Below are positions 41,373 through 49,873 of a DNA stretch of 64,000 nucleotides, piece by piece. The stretch lies in contig NZ_CP008884.1 in the NCBI RefSeq assembly GCF_000725385.1, positions 3,906,001-3,970,000 on the forward strand. The letters run 5' to 3'. A model generated the notes under the pieces. The model did not search any database. It saw only the letters and a program-made list of their open reading frames with translations, and was not told the DNA's origin. Within the stretch, counting starts at the first letter, position 1, and every line of letters starts with the position of its first letter. Both the position numbers and the translations under genes were made by a program. The stretch comes from Dyella japonica A8 (GTDB lineage Bacteria > Pseudomonadota > Gammaproteobacteria > Xanthomonadales > Rhodanobacteraceae).

Positions 41373-42595
41373 GGATGGTCACCTTTGAAGTGCGGCCAAT
41401 AGGCTTTTTTCATCCACTCGTCGTCGGGCGCCGGCACGATGTCCGGTGGGGTGGGAATCGGTAGGCTGCCGGGTAAATCGAAACGTGCCTCCCAGGCCTT
41501 GGTGTTGTCCGCGTCGGCGCTGGGCACCCCTTCGATATGGGTGTGCAACTGCTCCGGGTTCGGATTGCGCAGCACGCGCAACACGCGATTGACGAATACA
41601 TAAGGCTCCGGCAGCCCTTCTTCCGGTGCGCCCAGGCGCGGAAACGCACCCGCACGAATCAGCAAGCAACTACCGATACACTCGATGCCGATATCGGGCC
41701 GGGCTAAGGCATGACGTATCCGCGCTTCGCCGCCCAGTCGTTGCACGAACAGATCGCCGAGCACGGTGACCCAGTTGATGCTCTTGATGTAGCCCCAAGC
41801 ACCCGTCTTGGCGCCAAGTTTCGGGTGGGGATAGTAATGCTCTAGCTTCTCGAGCGAAGGCCCCTCGTACGAGTACGTCTTGTATGTGCGGGTTTGCGTG
41901 AATCCATAGCTGTCAATCTCCAGACCGCTGAAGCGTGTGGCTAACGCCCATTCCGTGGGCATGTATCGGTGGAAGCTATAGGGCAGCACGGCGGAGAGGC
42001 CGCCATAGCCGCCACGCACCGGCAACTGACGACAAACGAAATGCAGGAAGTCCTGGTACTGCTTCAACCCATACGACGTCGCCATCGCATCCATGGGAAG
42101 CTGAAATTTCAGATAGGAGAGATCGCCACCATCGTCGCCTTTGGGAATCACATGGGTTGTGCCCGGCAAGGTGTAGTCGCTTAGATTTTCGTCGTTGGTT
42201 AGCGTTTCAATTTGATAACCAGCAGCAGTGTCCTGATCAGGAGCGCTGGAACACAGCACCTCTACCTTTTGATGGGGAGGCGTCTCCAGAATGGTTCGCT
42301 GAACGCCTTTCATGCCCGAGGCCGTGTAACGGGTGAATTTCCCACCACGCGCACAACTTCGTAGCTGCTCGCCAAACAGCTCCTCAAAACGATTGAAGCA
42401 GGCCAGCAAACCTTGCCGCACATCGGGCTTGGAACCACGTTCAAAGAACACGGTGCCAATCACGGCGGGCAGCACGCCCAGGCGACCATCTTTGCGGAAC
42501 AGGCACAGGTCTTCGCGGTAGCGCTCGAACGCTTCTTTGAGAGTGAGCACGGGTTTGGCCGACGCGCCAGAAGCCTGGGAATGGGGAGAAGTCAT
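41369..42595 (-). CDS. TsiV-like T6SS immunity protein, copy 1
   Basis: A 408-residue protein of the same TsiV family, located directly after the nuclease effector gene and therefore the likely cognate immunity. Shared N-terminal and C-terminal thirds flank two unique windows (DENLSDYTLPGTTHVIPKGD and TRTYKTYSYEGPSLEKLEHY). Start MTSPHSQASGAS at 42595 follows CCGAGATCATTC; the longer frame overlaps the effector gene. The effector stop is 43 bp upstream. Confidence 0.87.
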   Translation of the reverse strand: MTSPHSQASGASAKPVLTLKEAFERYREDLCLFRKDGRLGVLPAVIGTVFFERGSKPDVRQGLLACFNRFEELFGEQLRSCARGGKFTRYTASGMKGVQRTILETPPHQKVEVLCSSAPDQDTAAGYQIETLTNDENLSDYTLPGTTHVIPKGDDGGDLSYLKFQLPMDAMATSYGLKQYQDFLHFVCRQLPVRGGYGGLSAVLPYSFHRYMPTEWALATRFSGLEIDSYGFTQTRTYKTYSYEGPSLEKLEHYYPHPKLGAKTGAWGYIKSINWVTVLGDLFVQRLGGEARIRHALARPDIGIECIGSCLLIRAGAFPRLGAPEEGLPEPYVFVNRVLRVLRNPNPEQLHTHIEGVPSADADNTKAWEARFDLPGSLPIPTPPDIVPAPDDEWMKKAYWPHFKGDHP

Positions 42596-42638
42596 GAATG
42601 ATCTCGGAAGGCGTGAAAAAGAATGGGCCTGCGCGGCC

Positions 42639-43862
42639 TCAGGCCGCTTCGCCCAGCGCGACGGCCAGCGCGGCCGCACCACCGATGGCGGCGGCCACGC
42701 CGATGATTTGGACCAGGGCGGCCAAGACGGCGACCAGCACTTCGGCCAGCACCACCAGCACGACCACGGCAGCGATCACCAGCACCACCACCGCGAGACC
42801 TTTGAGCACGGTGATGCCGACCTGGGCCCAGTCGATCTGCTTGAGCTGCTGCCAGGTGAGGTCGGTGGCCTGCTTGATGGCCTGCCAGCCCGCCTTGAGC
42901 TGCTCGGTGGTGTAGTGCCAGATGGCGCGGCCGGCTTCGTCGACATAGGTCCAGCCCTTGTGCAGCGCATCGGCCACCCAGTGGCCCGCCGTGAACAGCC
43001 ACGGCGCCTCTTTGCGCAGCCAGGCCTGGGTTTCGTCCCATAGCCGCTCTGCACCCTCGCGGGTGTCGTGCCATAGGGATTGGACGGCGTGTTCGACGTC
43101 GGTCAACCACTTTTCGTAAAACGCCGGGTCCGGTAGGGGGGTCGGCGAACGGATGGGCGCGCGCTGCCGACCGCGATCTTTCTGAGGCGCTGGTGCGGGC
43201 GCACCCACGGGCACTTTCTCCAGGTCACCCTCGCAATCGTTCACGTCGAGCACTGACATGAACGGGACGCCCCCCGAAATCGCCAAATAAGCCTCTTCCT
43301 GATCCTTGTTCAAGACATCGCCGGGAAATTTCACCTCCACCAGGCGGCGCAGATTGGGCGCATGCGCTCCACCTTCGCGGTCCACCGTGCCGCGGCCGGG
43401 CCAGCGGTTGAGCGGATTGGTCACGATGATGATGTCGGGGCGGCGCAACAACCCTGGCGTCAGGCCCAGCGGAAATGGGTTCGTGGTGTGGCGGCGATTG
43501 ATGCCTTTGGTGGCTTCGTCGTGGTTGTCGGGATCATCCGTGCTGTCGCGGCAGAGAAAGGGGATCGGAGTCTGCCCTCTCCGCATGGGCGCCATATCAA
43601 AGCTCACCTCCGCTTTGTACGGCCAAAGAAACTCTTTCAACGTTTCTTCCAACCGAATGGCGGCCGACATGACCAGCTGCTTGAGCAGTTGCGTGGTGAC
43701 ACTGCCGTCGGGCAGCACCATGGTGACCACTTTGGGAGCCTTCAGCGCGACCCGTACTTTTTCGGTGAGGTAAGTCAGGGCGAGCGGCGGCAATTTTGCG
43801 TAGTCGATTCTCTCCTGGACGGTGGTGCAGGTGGTGTCGACGGGTTGGAGTGTGGCGGCCAT
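42639..43862 (-). CDS. VRR-NUC-type T6SS nuclease effector (TseV-like)
   Basis: A 407-residue protein. The nuclease core has the PD-(D/E)xK arrangement: RPDIIIV (141-147, D143), LVEVKFPGD (174-182, E176 and K178) and QEEAY (188-192). This is as in VRR-NUC enzymes that cut DNA at branched or nicked structures. A Pro-rich linker (about 215-245) leads to Trp-rich helices (LWHDTREGAERLWDETQAWL). The C-terminus is a 60-residue hydrophobic block (348-407, VLKGLAVVVLVIAAVVVLVV). It follows vgrG by 19 bp and precedes two TsiV-like immunity genes, so it is probably loaded on that VgrG. No PAAR domain is visible. Start ATG has CAAGGACGCAACCTC. Confidence 0.87.
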   Translation of the reverse strand: MAATLQPVDTTCTTVQERIDYAKLPPLALTYLTEKVRVALKAPKVVTMVLPDGSVTTQLLKQLVMSAAIRLEETLKEFLWPYKAEVSFDMAPMRRGQTPIPFLCRDSTDDPDNHDEATKGINRRHTTNPFPLGLTPGLLRRPDIIIVTNPLNRWPGRGTVDREGGAHAPNLRRLVEVKFPGDVLNKDQEEAYLAISGGVPFMSVLDVNDCEGDLEKVPVGAPAPAPQKDRGRQRAPIRSPTPLPDPAFYEKWLTDVEHAVQSLWHDTREGAERLWDETQAWLRKEAPWLFTAGHWVADALHKGWTYVDEAGRAIWHYTTEQLKAGWQAIKQATDLTWQQLKQIDWAQVGITVLKGLAVVVLVIAAVVVLVVLAEVLVAVLAALVQIIGVAAAIGGAAALAVALGEAA

Positions 43863-43881
43863 GAGGTTGCGTCCTTGCGGG

Positions 43882-46434
43882 TCAGGTGGACGGGGTGTCG
43901 TCGAGGTAATCGGCAACGATCTCGTTGCTGCCGCCACCGGCGAGGTGCCAGGGTTGCGCTGTCACCTTGTCTGGCTTGACGGCGCTGAGTTGCACGTCTT
44001 TGGCGCTGTCGGTGAACACGGGCAGGGTTTCGCCGCGATCGTTGGTGAGGCCTGTCAGGGTTTGTCCCGTGGGCAGCTTGAGCTGGTACGGGTGGCGGAA
44101 CAGCGGCGAGCCGTCTACTTCGTTTTGCAGCACGTACTGGGCCCGGTAGCTGGGTTTGAGAACACCCAGCGGCGGCCGCAGGGAGGCGGCATCGCGCCGG
44201 CCCCACCACGCGCACTTTTCGTAGATATCGCCGGGCGTACCGCTTTCGATACGGTTGCGGTTGATCTTGATGTACGAGCCGCCAGCGCCGATCCAAATCT
44301 CTTTGTCGGCTTCCAGCACCAGCTTGCCGTTGCTGCTGGTGATGGTGAGGTCTTTCAGCGCGGCGAGTGCCAGCTCATCGTTCTGCGCTTGTATATCGAC
44401 CTGGCCCTTGGCGGCGAACAGCTTGATGCCCATCTTTTGCGCCAACAGGCTGATCGCCTCGCCCGCCGCGACGGTGAATTTTTTCAGCACGCCCACGTCG
44501 GCGTTCTCACCCGCGGTGAAGGTGAGGTGTTTGCCGGCGCTGTGCTGGATGGATTCGGGTGTGGTCAGGGCGATGGACGATGACGCGGAGAACAGCATCA
44601 CCGCTTCCTTGAGATCCTTGAGCTGCTGTTGCAGTACGTGGTTCATGGCGATGGTGTCCGCCGCGTCTGCCTGCGCTGCACGGACCACCTCGGCCAGACG
44701 TTCCATCGCTGCCTGCGCGGCGCTTAACTGCTGCATCGCCTCCTGCATGTCGAGCTGCTTGCCCTGGGCACGAGGACGATCATCGGTGGTGACGAACAGA
44801 CCGTGGCCCGCCCGCACCGCGCCCTTGGCGGAGGTGCGCAGCTCAAAGCCCTCGCCGCGCGTCTCGCGCTGGCCGTTGACCATCGCGCCACTCACCATGT
44901 GGCCCAGCGTGAGCTGGCTTTTGCCGGAATGCTCCGTACTGAGCTTGACGTGCTCCTGGCCTTCCCAGTCCTCCATCTGCAGCTTGTTATCGCTTTGCGT
45001 GCGGATGACGTTGCGCGACATCCAGCGGTCCTGATTGGTGATCAGGTCGGTGGCTTGGCTGTGGTGGTGGAAGGCGGCGATATACGGCTTGTTGGGGTCG
45101 CCGTCGCGGAAGGCGATGACGGCTTCGTCGCCATCCAGCGCCGGGAAGTGCATGCCGGTTTGCAGCTTGCCGGCGAAGGGCTTGGCGAGGCGCAGCGGCA
45201 CGCTTTCGCCGCCGGGGTTCCACGGGTCGAAATCCAGGTCGAGGCGCACGACGTATTCGCCTGCCTTGGTCAGATAGGCGTACTTGTAGGTGCTGGGGGA
45301 CGTGACCCGCGCGGACAGGGTGCCGGTGAGGGTCGGCCACGTTGCTGGGTTGAGCGGAAGCCGGAAGCGCCGATCGGCCGGGATGGCCTTGAAGTCGTTG
45401 GCATACGGCTTATCGCGCGCACCGTGATGGGTCACGGCGGTAATCACCATGCCGTGAGGCGCCTCCGGCAGGGCGCTGTCCGTGTGGGTGACGCGGCCGG
45501 GCCGCAGGGCCAGCGCGGTACTCTGGCCTGCGAACACCACCTGGGCGGCAAGGGCCGCTTCATGCCGCAGCTGTGCCTGCCAACGGGCCTGGGCCTGATC
45601 GAGGTGGCCCGTGCCGTAGACATAGGACTCGCCGTAGGTGGTGGCATCCTTGCTGGCCAGGTTGGCGTCAGCCTTGAGGCGCTCCCACGCCTGATCCGGG
45701 TTGTAATCCGCGACGACGAAGGATTGCTGCACCGTCCGCGCATGCGTTTCCAGCGAGAGGATGGCGTCGCTGGCGGCGTTCAGGCCGGCCGATTCGCGCA
45801 GGGGCAGCGTGAGGGTGGGCTGGTAGGTGTAATGGTCGACGTCGTCGGCAAAGACGAGCACATCGCCATGCTCGCCTTCCTCGAAGAAGCAATAGATGCC
45901 TTCCTGTTCCATCAGGAGGTGCACGTACTCCCAGTCACTCTGCTGGTACTGCAGATGGAAGGCGTGCTCCGCATACGCACGGCGGAGCCGGAACGCGAAC
46001 TGATGGCCCTCGAGGCGGTGACGGCGCAGCAGCGCGTCGATCATGGCCGGGGCCGTCATGTGCTGGAACACGCGTGATGCCCGGGTAAGGCGCAGCCGTG
46101 CGACCTGCGGCTCGATCACCAGACCATAGGTCACCTCGTCCGGGGTGCGCTTGAGCTGGCTGAAGGCAGTGATGCAGCCAGCGAAGCGGCGCGGCATGCG
46201 TTCAGCGGAGCGCATGCGGAAGGTGGCGAGCTTGCCGAGCAGGTCGCCTCGCGACAGCGTCTGCGGCGAGGTAAGGCTGAGCGTGATGCGGTACGGCTCG
46301 CCCAGCGATTCGCGCACCGTGAACGATTGCACGGACAACGTCGACGCCGTGGCAAGGCCGGGGACCTCGATAGCGTAGTGCTGGTGAAACGGGCCCGCGA
46401 CCGTGGCGGCGATGGCGTCGAAGCGATCAGACAT
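43882..46434 (-). CDS. vgrG: VgrG spike protein with DUF2345 and C-terminal adaptor extension
   Basis: An 850-residue type VI secretion spike. The gp27-like part begins at residue 1 (HYAIEVPGLATASTLSVQSF; FRMRSAERMPRRFAG). The gp5-like OB region has GKLQTGMHFPALDGDEAVIAF and PYIAAFHHHSQATDL. A needle-like DUF2345 stretch follows (about 600-745). The last 90 or so residues (YQLKLPTGQTLTGLTNDRGETL) look like a transthyretin-type domain, which in other VgrGs recruits the cargo effector. No other T6SS structural genes lie in the window, so it is an orphan island served by machinery elsewhere. Start ATG has CCAAGGAAG. Confidence 0.92.
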   Translation of the reverse strand: MSDRFDAIAATVAGPFHQHYAIEVPGLATASTLSVQSFTVRESLGEPYRITLSLTSPQTLSRGDLLGKLATFRMRSAERMPRRFAGCITAFSQLKRTPDEVTYGLVIEPQVARLRLTRASRVFQHMTAPAMIDALLRRHRLEGHQFAFRLRRAYAEHAFHLQYQQSDWEYVHLLMEQEGIYCFFEEGEHGDVLVFADDVDHYTYQPTLTLPLRESAGLNAASDAILSLETHARTVQQSFVVADYNPDQAWERLKADANLASKDATTYGESYVYGTGHLDQAQARWQAQLRHEAALAAQVVFAGQSTALALRPGRVTHTDSALPEAPHGMVITAVTHHGARDKPYANDFKAIPADRRFRLPLNPATWPTLTGTLSARVTSPSTYKYAYLTKAGEYVVRLDLDFDPWNPGGESVPLRLAKPFAGKLQTGMHFPALDGDEAVIAFRDGDPNKPYIAAFHHHSQATDLITNQDRWMSRNVIRTQSDNKLQMEDWEGQEHVKLSTEHSGKSQLTLGHMVSGAMVNGQRETRGEGFELRTSAKGAVRAGHGLFVTTDDRPRAQGKQLDMQEAMQQLSAAQAAMERLAEVVRAAQADAADTIAMNHVLQQQLKDLKEAVMLFSASSSIALTTPESIQHSAGKHLTFTAGENADVGVLKKFTVAAGEAISLLAQKMGIKLFAAKGQVDIQAQNDELALAALKDLTITSSNGKLVLEADKEIWIGAGGSYIKINRNRIESGTPGDIYEKCAWWGRRDAASLRPPLGVLKPSYRAQYVLQNEVDGSPLFRHPYQLKLPTGQTLTGLTNDRGETLPVFTDSAKDVQLSAVKPDKVTAQPWHLAGGGSNEIVADYLDDTPST

Positions 46435-46967
46435 CGGTTCTTCCTTGGCCTGGCATAGAGAGTGGTCCTACCGAGACAACTCACCTCCTCCGCCGCCGAC
46501 CCGCCCTAAGGCGATCAGGTGTCCCTACGCATGGGGTGCCGACGCGTCCATGCGCGGTGGCTGGCCACAACGTGGTGTGTGCCGGTATGGCGAACAAAGA
46601 GAGCGAGATGCTTGTCTCGGGACCGTAGCGATGCCGCCAGGGGGACGTCTATCGGATGAGTCTTGATGCTGCGGGCCGTTGGCGTTTTACCGGGCGCCGA
46701 ACCGGACACTCACCCTGGGCGCCGGGTTGGGCGCGGCAGGCGTGGCAGCGCTTATGTCAGCGATCCAGCGATGCCATGCGAACGTCGCATGGGCTTTGCT
46801 GATGTGACAGCGACAGTCGCTGCAGAGAAGTGCAGCGCGTAAGCCGTGGCGAATCGATCATCGCGCCGCTCGATCCGCAGACGGGCCGTGCCTGCGTTCG
46901 GGCCGGCCAGTTCGGGCGATCTCCGGCGAACAGAATGCCTGCAACACCGTTGCCGCCGCGTCACGCG
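46435..46967. other. 533-bp intergenic region upstream of vgrG
   Basis: This lies between the 3' end of the arsenic operon and the vgrG start, both on the minus strand. It must contain the vgrG promoter (right of 46435) and the ars operon end. An 8-bp stem CCATGCGA-ACG-TCGCATGG lies at 46774-46792. The short frames here look random, and no effector-adaptor gene was found. Confidence 0.4.
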
Positions 46968-48281
46968 TTATGGGCGGGACGTAAGCACCGGGGCAAAGCC
47001 ACCGCCAGGTGTCCTGAAATTGGTGGTCTGCCCACGGTACAGGCGGGCTGCATACAACAAGGGCCGCCCCTGGTAGGCATAGCAACGGATATCCGTCTTC
47101 ATCGGTCCGCCGTCGTCCCGGGTGTGTCGCTCACTGGGCGGCACCAATGCCTGGGCGATGTAGGCGCCTTCGCCAATGTCGCTCCACACGCGCCGGGTCA
47201 GCTTGTCGCCGCGATAACTCGCCTTGCTGCCGAAGCCGGAGGCAGGCTTGAAGAACAGCTCGCGTCGACGGCTCCAGAGTTCGTCGCGGTTCTCAGGCGT
47301 CACGACAGTGGTCTTTGGCACGGCCGCCGCGAGTGCTTCGACGGCAGCGGCGGGAACGCCTGCATGGAGGAGGAATTCCCGGTGACCAAGCACGGCGAGA
47401 TTTCGCTTGTCGGCGTATAGCGCGTGTGCGCGTGGATGCGGTGAAACGACCACTTCGCCGGCCAGGTAGCCCGCGCGGATGGCTTCGTGCTCGGGCGCTG
47501 CCAGTGCGAAGTCGGTCAGGCGGTTGTAGATCATGTCCACCGCCTTGTCGCCTATCCACAGGCGGCCGTGCCGACGCTCCAGCTCGGAAGGGTCGCAGAT
47601 CGTCGCGTCCATGCCTGCCTGAAGAAACAGGTGCCGGAACAACAGGAACTCCGGATAGAGATACTGGGTGGCCGGGCTCGTATCCACGATCGCGATCGAT
47701 TGAAGTGGTTGGCTGCCACGCAGGTGCTCCCACTCCCGCCGCATGACGCGCAGGACATGTTGCTCAGCGTCGGTCATGTCCACCGGGAGACTGACAGCCG
47801 CCGGCATGCATTCCTGCAATGCCTGACCGACCAGCGTGTTCAGCAAGGCCCCACCGGGATTGGTGTTGATCTCAATCAGTTGTGGCCCGTGCGGCGTGAT
47901 ATGAAAGTCGAACCCCAGCATGCCGCCAGGTACGGCAGGGTCCCACTGGGCCATGGCCGGTGCCCACGCCAACACCTCCGACGCATAGCCCGGCGCGGTA
48001 ACCACCGCCTCCACGGCGGAGACAACGCCATCGATCGCCGCGAGATGCTCACGCGAAACATAAACGGGCAAGGCGGCGAACAAGTGCGGATGTGATTCCG
48101 CGAAGTCGCGCGGCAGCCCATGCGCACTGGTGGCCGATGCCAAGGCCGCGTGCATGGCCTCCGGCGCGATGGGCACGCAGTGGCAATCACGGTTGAGCGC
48201 TTCGACGCTGCGCGGGTTCGCGCGCATCACTTCGCAGTCAACGGGTTGCGGTTTGCGCGGGTCAAGGATCATGCCAGCCAT
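46968..48281 (-). CDS. ATP-grasp ligase-like protein in an arsenic operon
   Basis: A 437-residue cytoplasmic protein. The segment MLGFDFHITPHGPQLIEINT (121-140), continuing NPGGALLN (141-148), carries an E-I-N-x-N-P-G-G metal/ATP loop seen in ATP-grasp ligases. A second conserved-looking block is FFKPASGFGSKASYRGDKLT, typical of an ATP-grasp lysine/glycine loop, and it lies after the acidic loop rather than before. That order suggests a circularly permuted ATP-grasp domain. Such enzymes join a carboxylate to an amine via acyl phosphate. The start ATG has AAGGTGG and lies 53 bp after the aquaporin stop. The substrate is unknown; an arsenic-linked role is inferred only from position. Confidence 0.75.
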   Translation of the reverse strand: MAGMILDPRKPQPVDCEVMRANPRSVEALNRDCHCVPIAPEAMHAALASATSAHGLPRDFAESHPHLFAALPVYVSREHLAAIDGVVSAVEAVVTAPGYASEVLAWAPAMAQWDPAVPGGMLGFDFHITPHGPQLIEINTNPGGALLNTLVGQALQECMPAAVSLPVDMTDAEQHVLRVMRREWEHLRGSQPLQSIAIVDTSPATQYLYPEFLLFRHLFLQAGMDATICDPSELERRHGRLWIGDKAVDMIYNRLTDFALAAPEHEAIRAGYLAGEVVVSPHPRAHALYADKRNLAVLGHREFLLHAGVPAAAVEALAAAVPKTTVVTPENRDELWSRRRELFFKPASGFGSKASYRGDKLTRRVWSDIGEGAYIAQALVPPSERHTRDDGGPMKTDIRCYAYQGRPLLYAARLYRGQTTNFRTPGGGFAPVLTSRP

Positions 48282-48334
48282 GAGATATCACCACCTTGGT
48301 GACCGGCGCGCCGGGTACATTCGATCCATGTTTG

Positions 48335-49039
48335 TCAGGCCGATTCGCCATCCGCGCGAACCTCTGCCAGGCGCGGCTCGGCACTTTTTGCGGTCAGCCA
48401 TTTGCCAACCGCCGCCGCAGCCAAGGCGCCCACCATCTGGGCCGCAACGAAACCGGCGACGTCGTTCGGGCGAATACCCGCGAAGGTCCGGGTCAGCGAG
48501 CGCGCAAGCGTCACGGCGGGATTGGCAAACGAGGTGCTTGCGGTGAACCAGTACGCGGCAAAAATGTAGCTGGCCACCAGGGCGGGAATCGCCGCCGCTC
48601 GGTGCCGCAGGCCCAGCAGGATGGTCAGCAACAACCCGAACGTTGCCACGCCCTCACTGAGCCATTGCGCGGAACCCGTGCGCACATGCGTGCCCGGCTG
48701 GAGCAACGGCAGGCCAAACATCGCATGCGCCAACAGCACGCCGACGATGGCGGCGATGGTTTGGACAAGCACGTACAGGATGGCATCGCGACGACTCATG
48801 TCACCACGCAGGTACAGGATCATCGACACCGCGGGGTTGAAGTGCGCGCCGGAAACGGGACCGAAGATCACAATCAGCACGTAGAGCGCGCTTGCGGTGG
48901 CGCCTGCGTTGGCAAGCAGGGCCACGGCGTTGTTTCCATTGGCAAGCGCCACGCCCATGATGCCCGAGCCCACGACCGTCGCCAGCAGCAAGGCCGTGCC
49001 GATGAATTCGGCGAGCAGCTTGCGCCAAAGGCCCGTCAT
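48335..49039 (-). CDS. Aquaglyceroporin of the arsenic operon (AqpS-like)
   Basis: A 234-residue six-span channel of the MIP family. Both NPA boxes are present: GAHFNPAVSMILYL and SFANPAVTLARSLT. N-terminal LLAEFIGTALLLATVVGSG is typical. In Sinorhizobium the homologous AqpS sits in the ars operon and lets arsenite, made by ArsC, flow out down its gradient. The same arrangement here, with no ArsB or Acr3 gene, suggests the same job. It overlaps arsC by 4 bp (ATGA). Confidence 0.9.
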   Translation of the reverse strand: MTGLWRKLLAEFIGTALLLATVVGSGIMGVALANGNNAVALLANAGATASALYVLIVIFGPVSGAHFNPAVSMILYLRGDMSRRDAILYVLVQTIAAIVGVLLAHAMFGLPLLQPGTHVRTGSAQWLSEGVATFGLLLTILLGLRHRAAAIPALVASYIFAAYWFTASTSFANPAVTLARSLTRTFAGIRPNDVAGFVAAQMVGALAAAAVGKWLTAKSAEPRLAEVRADGESA

Positions 49040-49419
49040 AGTTCCGCCAGCAGGTGCTTTACGCGTGCCGCGATATCGTCACGCACGCTGCGATAGCCCT
49101 CGTCGTCCATGTGCTTGGGATCAGCAAGGCCCCAGTCTTCGCGCCGTTTGGCGGGCACCCAGGGACAGCTGTCGCCGCAGCCCATGGTGATCACGGCGTC
49201 GAACTCGCCAGCGATGTCATCCAACGACTTGGACGCATGCGATGTCAGGTCATAGCCCAGCTCCCCCATGAACCGGACGGCTTTGGGGTTGATGACGCCG
49301 GAGGGCCTGGATCCTGCGCTGAATGCCTCCACGCCCTCCCCGCCGTAGATATGCGCGAAGGCTTCCGCCATCTGGCTGCGATTGGAATTTTCGATACAAA
49401 CGAAAAGCACGCGCTTCAT
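49036..49419 (-). CDS. arsC: Arsenate reductase (LMW-phosphatase type)
   Basis: A 127-residue enzyme of the low-molecular-weight protein tyrosine phosphatase fold. The P-loop is C8-IENSN-R14-S. Further cysteines C81 and C85 (MGCGDSCPWVP) form the relay used by thioredoxin-coupled ArsC enzymes, and LADP carries the general-acid aspartate. It reduces arsenate to arsenite in the cytoplasm. It is coupled by 4-bp overlaps to arsR upstream and the aquaporin downstream. Start MKRVLFVCIENSN is fixed by the P-loop position. Confidence 0.92.
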   Translation of the reverse strand: MKRVLFVCIENSNRSQMAEAFAHIYGGEGVEAFSAGSRPSGVINPKAVRFMGELGYDLTSHASKSLDDIAGEFDAVITMGCGDSCPWVPAKRREDWGLADPKHMDDEGYRSVRDDIAARVKHLLAEL

Positions 49420-49778
49420 CGCGAGGACACCTTGCGTGATGACTTTACCGTTGGAATACAGGTGTTGGCAGGTCCACAGCCAGTGGCTGCGCTGCCGTTG
49501 GCACAACAATTGTCGGTGAGGAACCCGAGCAAGGCATTCATCTGCCCATAGTTCGCGCGGCATTGGATGACCCGGCCAAGACGTTCGTCACTCACCATGC
49601 CGGCCCGGCGCAAAATGTGCAGATGGTTGGTTAGCGTCGCACCGGGCAACCCCGTGGCCTCCGCGAGCTCCCCCACGGCCATGCCCTCCTCGCCCGCCTG
49701 CACCAGCAAGCGGAAAAGTGTCAGGCGGTGCTCCTGGGCCAGCGCATTGAGGCAGGTGAGCGCGTCGTTCGATTTCAT
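49416..49778 (-). CDS. arsR: ArsR-family arsenic-responsive repressor
   Basis: A 120-residue winged-helix repressor and first gene of the operon. The HTH is MAVGELAEATGLPGATLTNHL-like (residues 33-53). Cysteines C91, C92 and C101 near the C-terminus (DNCCANGSAATGCG) resemble the C-terminal As(III) site of Acidithiobacillus-type ArsR rather than the classical helix-4 CxC. Arsenite binding should release it from DNA. The start has no visible ribosome-binding site and abuts a palindrome-like element, suggesting a short or leaderless transcript. Confidence 0.9.
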   Translation of the reverse strand: MKSNDALTCLNALAQEHRLTLFRLLVQAGEEGMAVGELAEATGLPGATLTNHLHILRRAGMVSDERLGRVIQCRANYGQMNALLGFLTDNCCANGSAATGCGPANTCIPTVKSSRKVSSR

Positions 49779-49798
49779 ATTTCTAGATTTATCGAAAT
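49779..49798. promoter_or_regulatory. Putative ArsR operator abutting the arsR start
   Basis: ATTTCTAGATTTATCGAAAT is an imperfect inverted repeat (ATTTC...GAAAT, 7 of 10 positions symmetric) in an AT-rich island immediately upstream of the ATG. Confidence 0.55.
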
Positions 49799-49873
49799 GA
49801 TTGCAAAGGTCAAGACCCTGGCGAAAGGGTCATGGATGTTGCGCCTCAGGCTGCCGGTGCAGCCTGCGAAGCG

